A stretch of 28,287 bases of DNA. Source: JBOHNS01 sp050730835 (GTDB lineage: Bacteria > Patescibacteriota > Saccharimonadia > Saccharimonadales > UBA4665). The notes beneath the pieces are model-generated. The model was not told the origin of the DNA and searched no databases. It worked only from the letters and a program-made list of their open reading frames with translations. The stretch spans positions 1-28,287 of the forward strand of contig JBOHNS010000007.1 in the NCBI GenBank assembly GCA_050730835.1. The letters are read 5' to 3'. Position 1 is the stretch's first letter; every line of letters begins with the position of its first letter. Of this stretch, positions 1 through 6,192 are shown one piece after another. Both the position numbers and the translations under genes were made by a program.

Positions 1-28
1 GCAGCTTGGCGACCGCCCCAGCGACTAC

Positions 29-54
29 GAGATTTTCCTTTCAAGGAAAATCTC
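29..54. repeat. Perfect 12-bp inverted repeat (hairpin)
   Basis: The arm GAGATTTTCCTT and its exact reverse complement are separated by only TC. CGAC at 22-25 and GTCG at 56-59 extend the stem after a small internal loop. No T-run follows on either strand, so it is not a standard terminator. It lies next to a second hairpin at 82-124, making a strongly structured 120-nt block at the window edge. Confidence 0.7.
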
Positions 55-81
55 TGTCGTTGAACCGAAACAACTCTCGAA

Positions 82-124
82 CCATGAAAAAAGCAGCAGC
101 ACAAAGCTGCCACTTTTTTCATGG
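82..124. terminator. Bidirectional Rho-independent terminator
   Basis: The outer arms CCATGAAAAAA and TTTTTTCATGG pair over 11 bp and enclose a GCAGC/GCTGC inner stem. Read on either strand, a GC stem is followed after three nucleotides by six T's, so the structure can stop transcription from both sides. It lies downstream of the minus-strand gene that ends at 248. Confidence 0.65.
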
Positions 125-247
125 CTCTCGGTAGTGGCGGAAGTTAGAACTATAATTATGACCAAACAGCTTCAAGGCCAGTTGCTGTAGCGAGGTTTAA
201 TTATGCAGGTATGCTATGGGTCCGAAAATGCCCTGCTCGGCCACGGC

Positions 248-730
248 CTATTCGCAGTACGCCGCTAAGTGTGCCGTAACACCTGTCTTATTTAACGCCG
301 TGCTTAGAGCTTGTAAATCTTGATTATAGTCGGTTGTAAAGTAGTAACTCTTGCTATCGGTGAGGATTTGGTAGTTGCTATTAACATAGCCTTGATCGCA
401 GGCCTGCTTTCTTTTGCTTTGGTCGGCACTCCAATCACTTGGTTTAGCGAGAGTGTACTTTTTGCCATTCCAAGTACAACCTGATTGCGTAGCACCGCTT
501 GACTGGCATTGCATACTAATTTTTGCTACCGCCTGATCAATCGTAACGGCTTTGGCTTCTTGTTTAGGCTGTGATTTGGGCTGGGTTTTTTGTGTTGTTT
601 TTGCAGTTGGTTCATTTGTTTGGTCGGCCGTCTTAGAAGGATTATTGCCGTTATTTACTAGCACGATAACTACTACGGCTATGATTGCGGCTACTACTAC
701 CCCGCCTGCTATCTTGATACCTGTTTTCAT
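248..730 (-). CDS. Membrane-anchored small protein of unknown function
   Basis: I do not recognise the family. An N-terminal hydrophobic segment (about residues 5-26 of 160) is followed by a Lys/Thr/Gln/Pro-rich linker to about residue 60 and then a compact extracytoplasmic domain. That domain has four cysteines, consistent with disulfide bonds. This is the layout of a membrane-tethered surface protein with the C-terminus outside. The ORF is open to an ATG at 736, but the AAGGAG at about 739-744 would be only 1-2 nt from that codon. It is about 8 nt from the ATG at 730, which I therefore choose. The gene is divergent from the XRE regulator at 820 and shares the intergenic repeats with it, so co-regulation is likely. 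The bidirectional terminator at 82-124 lies downstream. Confidence 0.7.
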   Translation of the reverse strand: MKTGIKIAGGVVVAAIIAVVVIVLVNNGNNPSKTADQTNEPTAKTTQKTQPKSQPKQEAKAVTIDQAVAKISMQCQSSGATQSGCTWNGKKYTLAKPSDWSADQSKRKQACDQGYVNSNYQILTDSKSYYFTTDYNQDLQALSTALNKTGVTAHLAAYCE

Positions 731-769
731 ATTCATACTCCTTTTGACTTAACTATAACATAGCATTAT

Positions 770-820
770 GCGACAAGCTGTCTGTAGAAGCAATAGCCCT
801 AAAGCGACAAACTGTATGTA
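770..820. promoter_or_regulatory. Direct-repeat operator between divergent genes (probable XRE site)
   Basis: Two 17-nt direct repeats, GCGACAAGCTGTCTGTA at 770-786 and GCGACAAACTGTATGTA at 804-820, differ at two positions and start 34 bp apart, about three helical turns. Each contains ACA-N3-TGT, a small dyad of the kind XRE repressors bind. The second copy ends on the first base of the regulator's start codon, which suggests autorepression. The first copy lies upstream of the minus-strand membrane-protein gene. Binding by the adjacent XRE protein is inferred. Confidence 0.55.
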
Positions 821-1044
821 TGACAACGGAAGCAAAATTTCTAAAAGATTTTGGATCCCGTATTGCCGAGCTTAGAAAAAAGCGTCATCTGACGCAAGAG
901 CAGCTAGCCGACATAGTGTCTCTGCATCGTACCTATATAGGCTTTATCGAGCAAGGCAAAAGAAACCCTAGTGTTGGCAACATAAACAAAATAGCCGCAG
1001 GCCTAGAGGTTAGTTTGAAAGAACTGTTCAAGCCGTTTAGCTAA
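820..1044 (+). CDS. XRE-family helix-turn-helix transcriptional regulator
   Basis: This 74-aa protein is a single HTH_3 (Cro/CI-type) domain. The scaffold runs from 'FGSRIAELRKKRHLTQEQLA' (about residues 11-30) through the recognition segment 'LHRTYIGFIEQGKRNPSVGNI' region to the hydrophobic last helix. There is no sensor or protease domain, as is usual for small element repressors. The start codon overlaps an operator-like direct repeat and has no Shine-Dalgarno sequence. It probably controls itself and the divergent membrane-protein gene, and may act as the maintenance switch of the integrative element. DNA-binding family assignment is secure; target and role are inferred. Confidence 0.9.
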   Translation: MTTEAKFLKDFGSRIAELRKKRHLTQEQLADIVSLHRTYIGFIEQGKRNPSVGNINKIAAGLEVSLKELFKPFS

Positions 1045-1097
1045 ACTGACGCTTACTATTTTTCGCTAGTTAGCCGATAATGGTAACTAGGATTACT

Positions 1098-1874
1098 ATG
1101 AAAAATAACGAGCGTGAACTTACTGATGTTGAGAAGCGACAGATTGATCGATCCACTCAACGCTTCAAGGTATTAGCCAGCCGGCCGGATTTTCAAAAGG
1201 ACGTAGCTCAATTTAGGCAAAAGTGGAACATAAACACCGCCGCACTTAAGAAGCTAGAGGGCTATCAGGCGTGGTGGCAACAGCATTATGCCGATGCTGA
1301 TAGTTGGCGGCGCGAAGAGTGGCCGAAGTACCGGCAAGAGCTGGAGGAGTTAGAAAAGGCTAGCCTGAAACAGCACGAAGACAGGCTAAGAGCTATCAAT
1401 CAAGAAAATCCAATCAATACTTACCAAGGTGAGCTTATAAAGCTAATTGAGCGCTACAGACTGCCACCGAAATGGAAGCAGACTGTTCAGGCTTACATTT
1501 TTACTAATGAGCCGGAGTACCGCGGCTCTATAGGTATATCGATTAGAATGCAGACCCGCGATGACGGCAAGGAAAAGGATGAAGTTTTAGTAGCGTTAGA
1601 CGCCTATACAACTAGAAAAGATTTACTAGAGGCGTGGCCTACTATCAAATTTCACCTCGATAGCCTAAGAAGTAAAACCAGTAAGAAATACCAGCCGGTT
1701 GATGACGAAGTGTTCGCTAGGAATGCTACTGCCTATCGTATGCACAGTGAGGGCTCGACCTATAAAAAGATAGCCGAGTTTTTGACCAATTCTGATGATT
1801 ATGAGGGCGCTTACGCCTATAGCGATATACCGACTATGACTAGAAACTACAAGAGGCAATCAGGTATTAAATAA
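1098..1874 (+). CDS. Hypothetical element protein with a C-terminal HTH-like segment
   Basis: I do not recognise the family. The product is highly charged and soluble. The N-terminal third is helical and rich in Trp, Lys and Glu (a WW-containing stretch near residue 60), and the middle looks alpha/beta. The last 50 residues ('YRMHSEGSTYKKIAEFL' followed by 'TMTRNYKRQ') resemble a resolvase-like helix-turn-helix. The ORF opens at 1080, but AGGA at 1088-1091 sits 6 nt before the in-frame ATG at 1098, so I choose the shorter 258-aa form. It lies directly downstream of the XRE gene, so a role in element maintenance or replication control is plausible but unproven. Confidence 0.65.
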   Translation: MKNNERELTDVEKRQIDRSTQRFKVLASRPDFQKDVAQFRQKWNINTAALKKLEGYQAWWQQHYADADSWRREEWPKYRQELEELEKASLKQHEDRLRAINQENPINTYQGELIKLIERYRLPPKWKQTVQAYIFTNEPEYRGSIGISIRMQTRDDGKEKDEVLVALDAYTTRKDLLEAWPTIKFHLDSLRSKTSKKYQPVDDEVFARNATAYRMHSEGSTYKKIAEFLTNSDDYEGAYAYSDIPTMTRNYKRQSGIK

Positions 1875-1997
1875 AGGCTGATTAGTTTTTCAGTTCATCC
1901 AAGCTTTGATAATCAGGTGGCGCTGACCTAAGGCACGAATAGGGTTCAATTACTGCCATATATTTAGGTGTTTGCGGCTGGCACTATGTAGCCAGTT

Positions 1998-2243
1998 ATG
2001 CAAGATTACGATTACTTTTCTACGAATGACCTCGCGCTAGCTTCTGCGCTAACTACGCAAGGCTATAGTATCGAAGCGATAGACCGCCCGCTACATTCTA
2101 GGCGGGCGGCTTTTCTTTTTGCCCGCACTAACGCCCTCACTCAGGTCGTGGACGATTACTGGAGCGACCAGTTGCAGGTAAGTCCTAAAGCCTACTTTGA
2201 CGCGCTCAAGCACCTTAAGACGCGGCTGTATGCAGGAGTTTGA
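1998..2243 (+). CDS. DUF5659-like small protein
   Basis: The 81-aa protein has the pattern I associate with DUF5659: a 'TNDLALASALTTQGY' opening, an 'IDRPLHSRRAAFLF' core and an ending of the type YW..QL.VSPKAYFDALKHLKTRLY. Such proteins are frequent in Patescibacteria mobile elements; their function is unknown. No membrane segment or signal peptide is visible. It stops with TGA, which is relevant to the genetic code, and the next small gene begins 2 nt later, so the two are probably translated together. The assignment comes from memory of the family pattern. Confidence 0.7.
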   Translation: MQDYDYFSTNDLALASALTTQGYSIEAIDRPLHSRRAAFLFARTNALTQVVDDYWSDQLQVSPKAYFDALKHLKTRLYAGV

Positions 2244-2245
2244 TC

Positions 2246-2410
2246 GTGCAACTAACAGAGGCTCAGATCAAGAAATTTCAAGCACTCTACAGGCAGCGCT
2301 TTTTGATAGAGCTGAACGATGAGGAAGCCAGAGAAAAAGGCTTGCAGCTAATTCACTTTATGCAAAGCGTCTACAAACCGAAGCCGCCGACCAAGCACGG
2401 CCTTACTTAA
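2246..2410 (+). CDS. 54-aa conserved small element protein (GTG start)
   Basis: The ORF starts at GTG 2246, 7 nt after a good AGGAG (2234-2238), and ends at TAA 2408-2410. The product is helical, opens 'QLTEAQIKKFQALYRQRF' and ends in a Tyr-Lys-Pro-rich tail. From memory, this pattern (KFQ.LY..RF, then ..EEA...G..L, ending YKP) recurs in small proteins next to DUF5659 genes and recombinases in Patescibacteria elements. The function is unknown. The 2-nt spacing from the preceding stop and the Shine-Dalgarno sequence support real translation. It is easily missed because of its length and GTG start. Confidence 0.65.
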   Translation: MQLTEAQIKKFQALYRQRFLIELNDEEAREKGLQLIHFMQSVYKPKPPTKHGLT

Positions 2411-2426
2411 GAGCAAATGAAGCAGA

Positions 2427-2972
2427 TTGAAAATTATTACTATGAAGCCAAAAGACAATTATGATTTTGTAAGCAAGTGGACGTCAGCTATAGCTCGCAG
2501 CGGACATACTGCGATACCAAACCTGCTGATCGAGAAGCAAGCCCAGCTCGGCATCACAAACGGCGAGCTGGCGGTACTACTCGGCCTGCTTCGCCATAAA
2601 TGGACTAGCAGCGATCCCTACCCTGCCGTGAGCACGCTGAGCGGCTATAGCGGTATGGCTTCGCAAACTATCCGCAAGCACCTCCGCAGCCTAGAGGCTA
2701 AAGACATTATCAAGAGGAAGTACCGCAAAGCCAGTTCTAGTGAGTATGATTTTAGCCCGCTAACTAAGAGGCTAGAGAGTTATGCACAAGCGAAGCCACC
2801 CCCTGCTCAAAAACGAACACCCCGCTATACATCAATGAGCAGGCGGGGCTATTCGAAAACGAGTACCAAAGAAAAAGCAGTTGAAAATATAAAAAGAAGA
2901 AAGCCATTTTACCAAAGTGAACCAGTAGCAATCGGTAATTTATTAGCTAATAGATATGGAGGAATGAGATGA
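2427..2972 (+). CDS. Winged-helix DNA-binding protein, Rep/DnaD-like N-terminus
   Basis: Residues 25-100 form a helix-turn-helix: 'GITNGELAVLLGLLRHKW', then 'PAVSTLSGYSGMASQTIRKH' followed by 'LRSLEAKDIIKRKYRK' in the wing. This resembles HTH_36 and the N-terminal domains of replication-initiation proteins. The C-terminal half is basic and low in complexity (Pro, Arg, Lys), as in DNA-binding tails. The longest frame starts at TTG 2427; an ATG at 2442 is an equal alternative and neither has a convincing Shine-Dalgarno sequence. Its stop overlaps the next start (ATGA at 2969-2972), indicating translational coupling. It may be the replication initiator or a regulator of the element; the sequence does not decide. 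Confidence 0.65.
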   Translation: MKIITMKPKDNYDFVSKWTSAIARSGHTAIPNLLIEKQAQLGITNGELAVLLGLLRHKWTSSDPYPAVSTLSGYSGMASQTIRKHLRSLEAKDIIKRKYRKASSSEYDFSPLTKRLESYAQAKPPPAQKRTPRYTSMSRRGYSKTSTKEKAVENIKRRKPFYQSEPVAIGNLLANRYGGMR

Positions 2973-3523
2973 GTAATGTAACTGATAAGCAGCTAAAAGC
3001 TAACCGTAAAAATGCCCCGCTTGGCGGCGTAAAAACCGAAGTTGGCAAACAGAAAAGTAAGTACAACGCCGTCAAGCACAATGTACTGACTGATCTGCTC
3101 TATAACGATGAGGCTAAGCAGGCTCAGGGGGTGAAGTTCAAGCTGGGGCTGCAATTCGTGCCTGTCGGCATTGCGGAGGATATGCTAGTAGAGAGAATGG
3201 CGATTTGGTATGTGCGCCTGCAAAGAGCTGTAACTGCCGAAGCGGAGTATCTAAAGATGATTGATAATCCTCGAATTGAGAAAACAGTTGAAACTGGGCG
3301 CGAATACTTACCTCTCTACGAAACTAAAACAGAAGTCATTAGCGAGGGCTATATGCCTAACATTTCAGAGAATACGATAGAGCGTCTAGCCTCTACATTC
3401 TTTCGCTATGAGACTGCCATTGAACGTAATTTCTACAAGTCGTTGCACGAGCTACAAAGACTACAAGCGGCTAGAGACAACAGCGGCATGATGCCAGCAC
3501 CTGATGCGGAAGATGAGGGCTAA
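2969..3523 (+). CDS. Conserved hypothetical protein of the 'ANRKNA...GK...NAVKHN' type
   Basis: The N-terminus 'LKANRKNAPLGGVKTEVGK' followed by KSKYNAVKHNVL matches a widespread motif (ANR.NA..S.GP.T..GK..S..NA..HGL) seen in many phage- and element-encoded proteins of unknown function. The rest is helical and charged, with regular heptad-like spacing. A strong GGAGG (about 2957-2961) precedes the ATG, which overlaps the preceding stop codon by 4 nt. The motif resembles a nucleic-acid-binding tail and a DNA-packaging or replication accessory role has a basis only in context. No function is assigned. Confidence 0.65.
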   Translation: MSNVTDKQLKANRKNAPLGGVKTEVGKQKSKYNAVKHNVLTDLLYNDEAKQAQGVKFKLGLQFVPVGIAEDMLVERMAIWYVRLQRAVTAEAEYLKMIDNPRIEKTVETGREYLPLYETKTEVISEGYMPNISENTIERLASTFFRYETAIERNFYKSLHELQRLQAARDNSGMMPAPDAEDEG

Positions 3524-3524
3524 A

Positions 3525-3620
3525 ATGGGTTCGTTTCGCAAAAACTTACTGCCGCGCGCTATTGGCCTACAGATTGGCAAACCATCAATCCTTAATGATT
3601 TCGGTAGCCGCCGTGGCTAA
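3525..3620 (+). CDS. 31-aa ORF, likely the frameshifted N-terminus of the downstream zinc protein
   Basis: ATG 3525 follows GAGG by about 8 nt and ends at TAA 3618-3620. The last residues, 'NDFGSRRG', look like the glycine-rich N-terminal motif (GYGS.RWG or GSGG.R.G) that precedes the 'LDI...R.G' block in the family to which the downstream protein belongs. The downstream reading frame lacks this motif and opens with an atypical sequence. Skipping one T after GGC at 3615-3617 (GGC-T-AAA) joins the two frames. It could be a programmed +1 shift, a sequencing indel, or an independent small protein; I favour one split gene. Confidence 0.5.
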   Translation: MGSFRKNLLPRAIGLQIGKPSILNDFGSRRG

Positions 3621-4194
3621 AGTATTCTCTAAGACCAAGGCTGATCTACTGTTTAGCCTCGATGTCTACTGGTTTAACCGACACGGCTATTTTCGTGGTC
3701 CTAAAAGTGGTGGCATAGAATGGCTCAGCGACGAAGACGTTATAGGTGGGATTGATACTGATTGCGATATTACTTGTGATAGTCCCTATTTACGGCTGCT
3801 GTATGCGGCCGGCAATCAAAGTTTTGATTATAAGGTGGGCTTAACGCATACCGATTGTAATTATGGCGGCATCAGGTGGTGGTTTTTATGCCCGCTCATA
3901 AAAGACGGCGAACACTGCGGCAAGCAAGTCGGCAAGCTCTATTTAGGCGGTGATTTGTTCGGCTGTCGGCATTGCTACGACCTTAAATATCTATCAAGCA
4001 ATCACAGCTATCGCAGCCCTAGCTCGTGGAGCGCAGAGGTGCTAGATGTTGACGTTAAAATAGAAAAGGTTAAGGCTCGAATGAGCCGCCGCTACTACGC
4101 CGGCAAGCCCACGAAAAATCAGTTGCAGCTCGACAAGCTGTATGCAAAGACCTTTCGAGCGTATAGTAGAAGTAGGCTAGGAAAATTACAATGA
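3562..4194 (+). CDS. Element-associated zinc-ribbon-like protein (possible +1-frameshifted gene)
   Basis: The core is 'GGIRWWFLCPL', then CGKQVGKLYLGG and 'FGCRHCYDLKYLSS', with four cysteines arranged C...C...CxxC. It matches a common element-borne family with the signature GG.R.WF.CP....C.....KLY.....F.CRHC..L.Y. Upstream, 'LFSLDVYWFNRHGYF' matches that family's 'LDI..W.R.G.L' block. Function is unknown; the zinc knuckle suggests nucleic-acid binding. The frame opens at TTG 3562 with an in-frame ATG at 3595, but neither start looks native because the family's glycine-rich N-terminus is in the neighbouring frame (3525-3620). Its stop overlaps the recombinase start by 4 nt, so the pair is probably co-translated and may act together. 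Confidence 0.7.
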   Translation: MAYRLANHQSLMISVAAVAKVFSKTKADLLFSLDVYWFNRHGYFRGPKSGGIEWLSDEDVIGGIDTDCDITCDSPYLRLLYAAGNQSFDYKVGLTHTDCNYGGIRWWFLCPLIKDGEHCGKQVGKLYLGGDLFGCRHCYDLKYLSSNHSYRSPSSWSAEVLDVDVKIEKVKARMSRRYYAGKPTKNQLQLDKLYAKTFRAYSRSRLGKLQ

Positions 4195-5798
4195 AATACT
4201 TTTTGTATGCGCGAAAATCTACCGAGGAAGAAGAGCGGCAGGCGCTTTCGCTTGACAGCCAACTAGAGAGGGCTAGAACGGCTTTTTCAGACCTGCAGAT
4301 TATCGAACTGCCGCCGGAAAGCGCTAGCGCGTTTAAGCCCTACAATCGGCCTATTTTTCAGCAGATGATTGAGCGGATCGACGCCGGCGAAGCTCACGGT
4401 ATCATTGCTTGGCATCCCGACCGCTTGTCTAGAAATGAAATTGATGCGGCCGGCATAACTTACCGGTTGCGAACTCAAAAATTACTGGATTTGAAATTCG
4501 GCTCTTATACGTTTGACAACTCGCCGGAGGGGATTATGATGCTGCAAATGGCTCTAACTCATTCACAATACTCCTCTTCGAAACTGAGCGTGGACGTGAA
4601 GCGTGGCAACGAAAGAAAGCTGGCACTAGGCTGGAAGCCAGGCTGGGCGCCGACCGGCTACCTGAACACTCCTGAAAGAGATAAGGGTACGAAGGTTATC
4701 ATTAAGGACGAAGAGCGATTTGGGCTAGTACGTAAAGCGTGGGATTTGATACTGACCGGCAACTATACCGTGCCGGAGATAATGAAAATTGCCACTGAAG
4801 ACTGGGGTTTACGGACACGAAAAACAAGGAAGATAGGCGGCGGTCCCCTTTGTCGATCGGCTTGGTATGGTATTTTTACCAATCCGTTTTACGCGGGGCT
4901 GATCAGGCATAATAGCGAAACATATAACGGCAGCCATCGGCCAATGATCACACTGGCCGAATATGACCGCGTACAGGCTATTTTAGGCCGTAAGGGCAAA
5001 CCACGCCCGAAGACGCATCAGATAACCTACAGAGGACCGATTAGTTGCGGCGAATGCGGCTGCGCAATTACCGCTGAGATTAAGCAAAAGTATTTGCAGA
5101 CCACCGGCGAAACCAAGCAATACACCTACTACCACTGTACGCGCAAGCGCCCCTGCTCGCAGCGCGGTTCGATTACCGAGGAGGAGATTGAGCGCAAAAC
5201 CGAAGCAGCATTATCAGAGCTTACTATTCTGCCGGAGTTTCGAGATTGGGCGCTGGAGGCGCTACGGGAAAATAATGACCAAGAAATTGAAGACCGAACT
5301 GCGGTGCATAAAAACCAGACCAAAGCGCTGCTCTCTACGCAAAAGCAGCTCGATAACCTGACAAAAATGCGGCTCAAGGAGTTAATAACCGACGAAGAAT
5401 ATATTACTCAAAAAGAAGAGCTGACCGGCGAACTGCGGAGCGCTAAAGAAAGCGTGCGGGATACCGAACAGCGCGCCGACAAATGGTTAGAACTAACGGA
5501 GCAGGCTTTTGATTTTGCCACTACTGCCCTTGATAGTTTTAGGTGCGGCAACCCTGAAACCCGCCGCAGCATCTTTATTACCCTTGGCAACAGCTTTACA
5601 TTGAAAGATAAAGAGCTGACAATTCAACCCTGCGAGTGGTTTGTCCCAATCCAAAAACAGTACCCGCAAATCGAGCGGGCTTTCAAGGAGGTTAGAACCA
5701 ACAAAAAAGCCACTTCTAAGGAGTTAGAAATGGCCTATGCTGATATAAAATCATCCTGGCTCCGGGGACTGGATTCGAACCAGCGACCTAGGCGTTAA
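4191..5798 (+). CDS. Large serine recombinase (integrase) of the element
   Basis: The N-terminal resolvase domain has 'YARKSTEEEERQALSLDSQ' with the nucleophile Ser10 and Arg8. The 'WHPDRLSRN' segment near residue 85 supplies further active-site arginines. A recombinase domain follows (about 160-270, with SAWYGIFTNPFYAGLI), then a zinc ribbon with paired cysteines (CGECGC and 'HCTRKRPC', about 285-325). A long coiled coil comes next (about 350-440). This is the standard layout of site-specific integrases that insert, and with a partner excise, circular DNA. The final codons, ending 'LRGLDSNQRPRR', are the antisense of tRNA-Asn, so the gene end overlaps the integration target. The start overlaps the upstream stop (ATGA). 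Confidence 0.93.
   Translation: MKYFLYARKSTEEEERQALSLDSQLERARTAFSDLQIIELPPESASAFKPYNRPIFQQMIERIDAGEAHGIIAWHPDRLSRNEIDAAGITYRLRTQKLLDLKFGSYTFDNSPEGIMMLQMALTHSQYSSSKLSVDVKRGNERKLALGWKPGWAPTGYLNTPERDKGTKVIIKDEERFGLVRKAWDLILTGNYTVPEIMKIATEDWGLRTRKTRKIGGGPLCRSAWYGIFTNPFYAGLIRHNSETYNGSHRPMITLAEYDRVQAILGRKGKPRPKTHQITYRGPISCGECGCAITAEIKQKYLQTTGETKQYTYYHCTRKRPCSQRGSITEEEIERKTEAALSELTILPEFRDWALEALRENNDQEIEDRTAVHKNQTKALLSTQKQLDNLTKMRLKELITDEEYITQKEELTGELRSAKESVRDTEQRADKWLELTEQAFDFATTALDSFRCGNPETRRSIFITLGNSFTLKDKELTIQPCEWFVPIQKQYPQIERAFKEVRTNKKATSKELEMAYADIKSSWLRGLDSNQRPRR
5757..5798. other. Probable attachment site (attR) in the 3' half of tRNA-Asn
   Basis: The recombinase coding frame continues from element DNA straight through the CCA end, acceptor 3' strand and T-arm of tRNA-Asn and stops in the anticodon region. 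This is the usual position for integration into a tRNA gene, in which element DNA rebuilds the 3' half. The exact core cannot be set because the other junction is outside the window. Confidence 0.55.
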
Positions 5799-5831
5799 CA
5801 GCGCCCCGCTCTACCGCTGAGCTACCCCGGA
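5757..5831 (-). tRNA. tRNA-Asn (anticodon GTT), CCA encoded
   Basis: Read on the minus strand from 5831, the sequence folds as a cloverleaf. The acceptor stem is TCCGGGG with CCCCGGA, discriminator G at 5760, and an encoded CCA at 5759-5757. The D-arm contains GCTCAGCGGTAGAGC, the anticodon loop is CTGTTAA, and the T-arm has GGTTCGAATCC. The anticodon GTT specifies asparagine. The 3' half faces the integrative element and is overlapped antisense by the recombinase ORF up to 5798, so this is the probable attachment site. Confidence 0.95.
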
Positions 5832-6192
5832 TTAATAAAACATGAGACAAACCTACGGTTTTTCAGCTACTCGCGGTATCATTCTATCATTTTAACGGAA
5901 GGAATGATTCCGGTTTAAGCATATAACCTCGCTAACCGCTCGATTATCATCGCGCCGACAAGACAAAATGGAATACATTTTGGCGGGCTGCTGTTTTCCT
6001 TTTTTAAGAAAATTACAGTGTGAATTATACAGCTTCGCGCCCTAAAACATTTTATTCTTGGCCAGTTTTACGGGGCTCATCATATAATTTTCAATGAACT
6101 TTCAAATTATAGCGAAGTTGGCTTATCCTAGCAATGTTTTTGTCTGGCCGATTAATTATTGCCAGGCTTAGTTTGTACGCTATTATGTAAGT
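5832..6192. other. Intergenic region without a clear gene
   Basis: These 361 nt separate tRNA-Asn from the glucosidase gene. They hold an imperfect hairpin at 5953-5985 (CGCC and AAAATG arms, loop GAATA) followed by a T-rich stretch to about 6006. A TATAAT at 6083-6088 lies 5 nt before an ATG that opens a 25-codon ORF (6094-6171). The glucosidase promoter is at 6159-6186. I see no recognisable structured RNA family. The 25-codon ORF is not supported beyond its promoter-like start. Confidence 0.5.
6159..6186 (+). promoter_or_regulatory. Sigma-70-type promoter giving a leaderless mRNA
   Basis: TTGCCA (6159-6164), a 16-nt spacer and TATTAT (6181-6186) lie just 6 nt before the ATG at 6193. Transcription would start at or next to the A of the start codon. 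No Shine-Dalgarno sequence is present. Confidence 0.65.

Larger units (their letters stand above)
1..5831. mobile_element. Right-hand part of an integrative element inserted at tRNA-Asn
   Basis: This is a run of element-type genes: XRE regulator, DUF5659 protein, winged-helix/Rep-like protein, zinc-ribbon protein and large serine recombinase. It ends where the recombinase ORF enters the 3' half of tRNA-Asn. Several genes overlap by 4 nt (2969/2972, 4191/4194) and use strong Shine-Dalgarno sequences, unlike the first genes of the host units further right. The right boundary lies somewhere within the tRNA 3' segment. The left boundary and any second copy of the tRNA 3' end are not in this window, because I find no repeat of the T-arm sequence in 1-5700. 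I see no conjugation, capsid or terminase genes, so whether it is a plasmid-like, phage-like or satellite element is unknown. Confidence 0.65.

Noticed and set aside
1..130. Left attachment site of the integrative element
   Set aside because: No copy of the tRNA-Asn 3' end (T-arm and acceptor strand) is present; the structure is explained by two hairpins, one a terminator.
5953..6008. Structured RNA gene or terminator after tRNA-Asn
   Set aside because: The hairpin has an 8-nt bulge and the T-run is distant. It does not match tmRNA, RNase P, SRP or 6S RNA features.
6094..6171. 25-codon ORF with TATAAT 5 nt before its ATG
   Set aside because: No conservation can be judged, the spacing is slightly outside the 6-8 nt seen for real genes, and the region is otherwise non-coding. 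Noted only in the intergenic entry.
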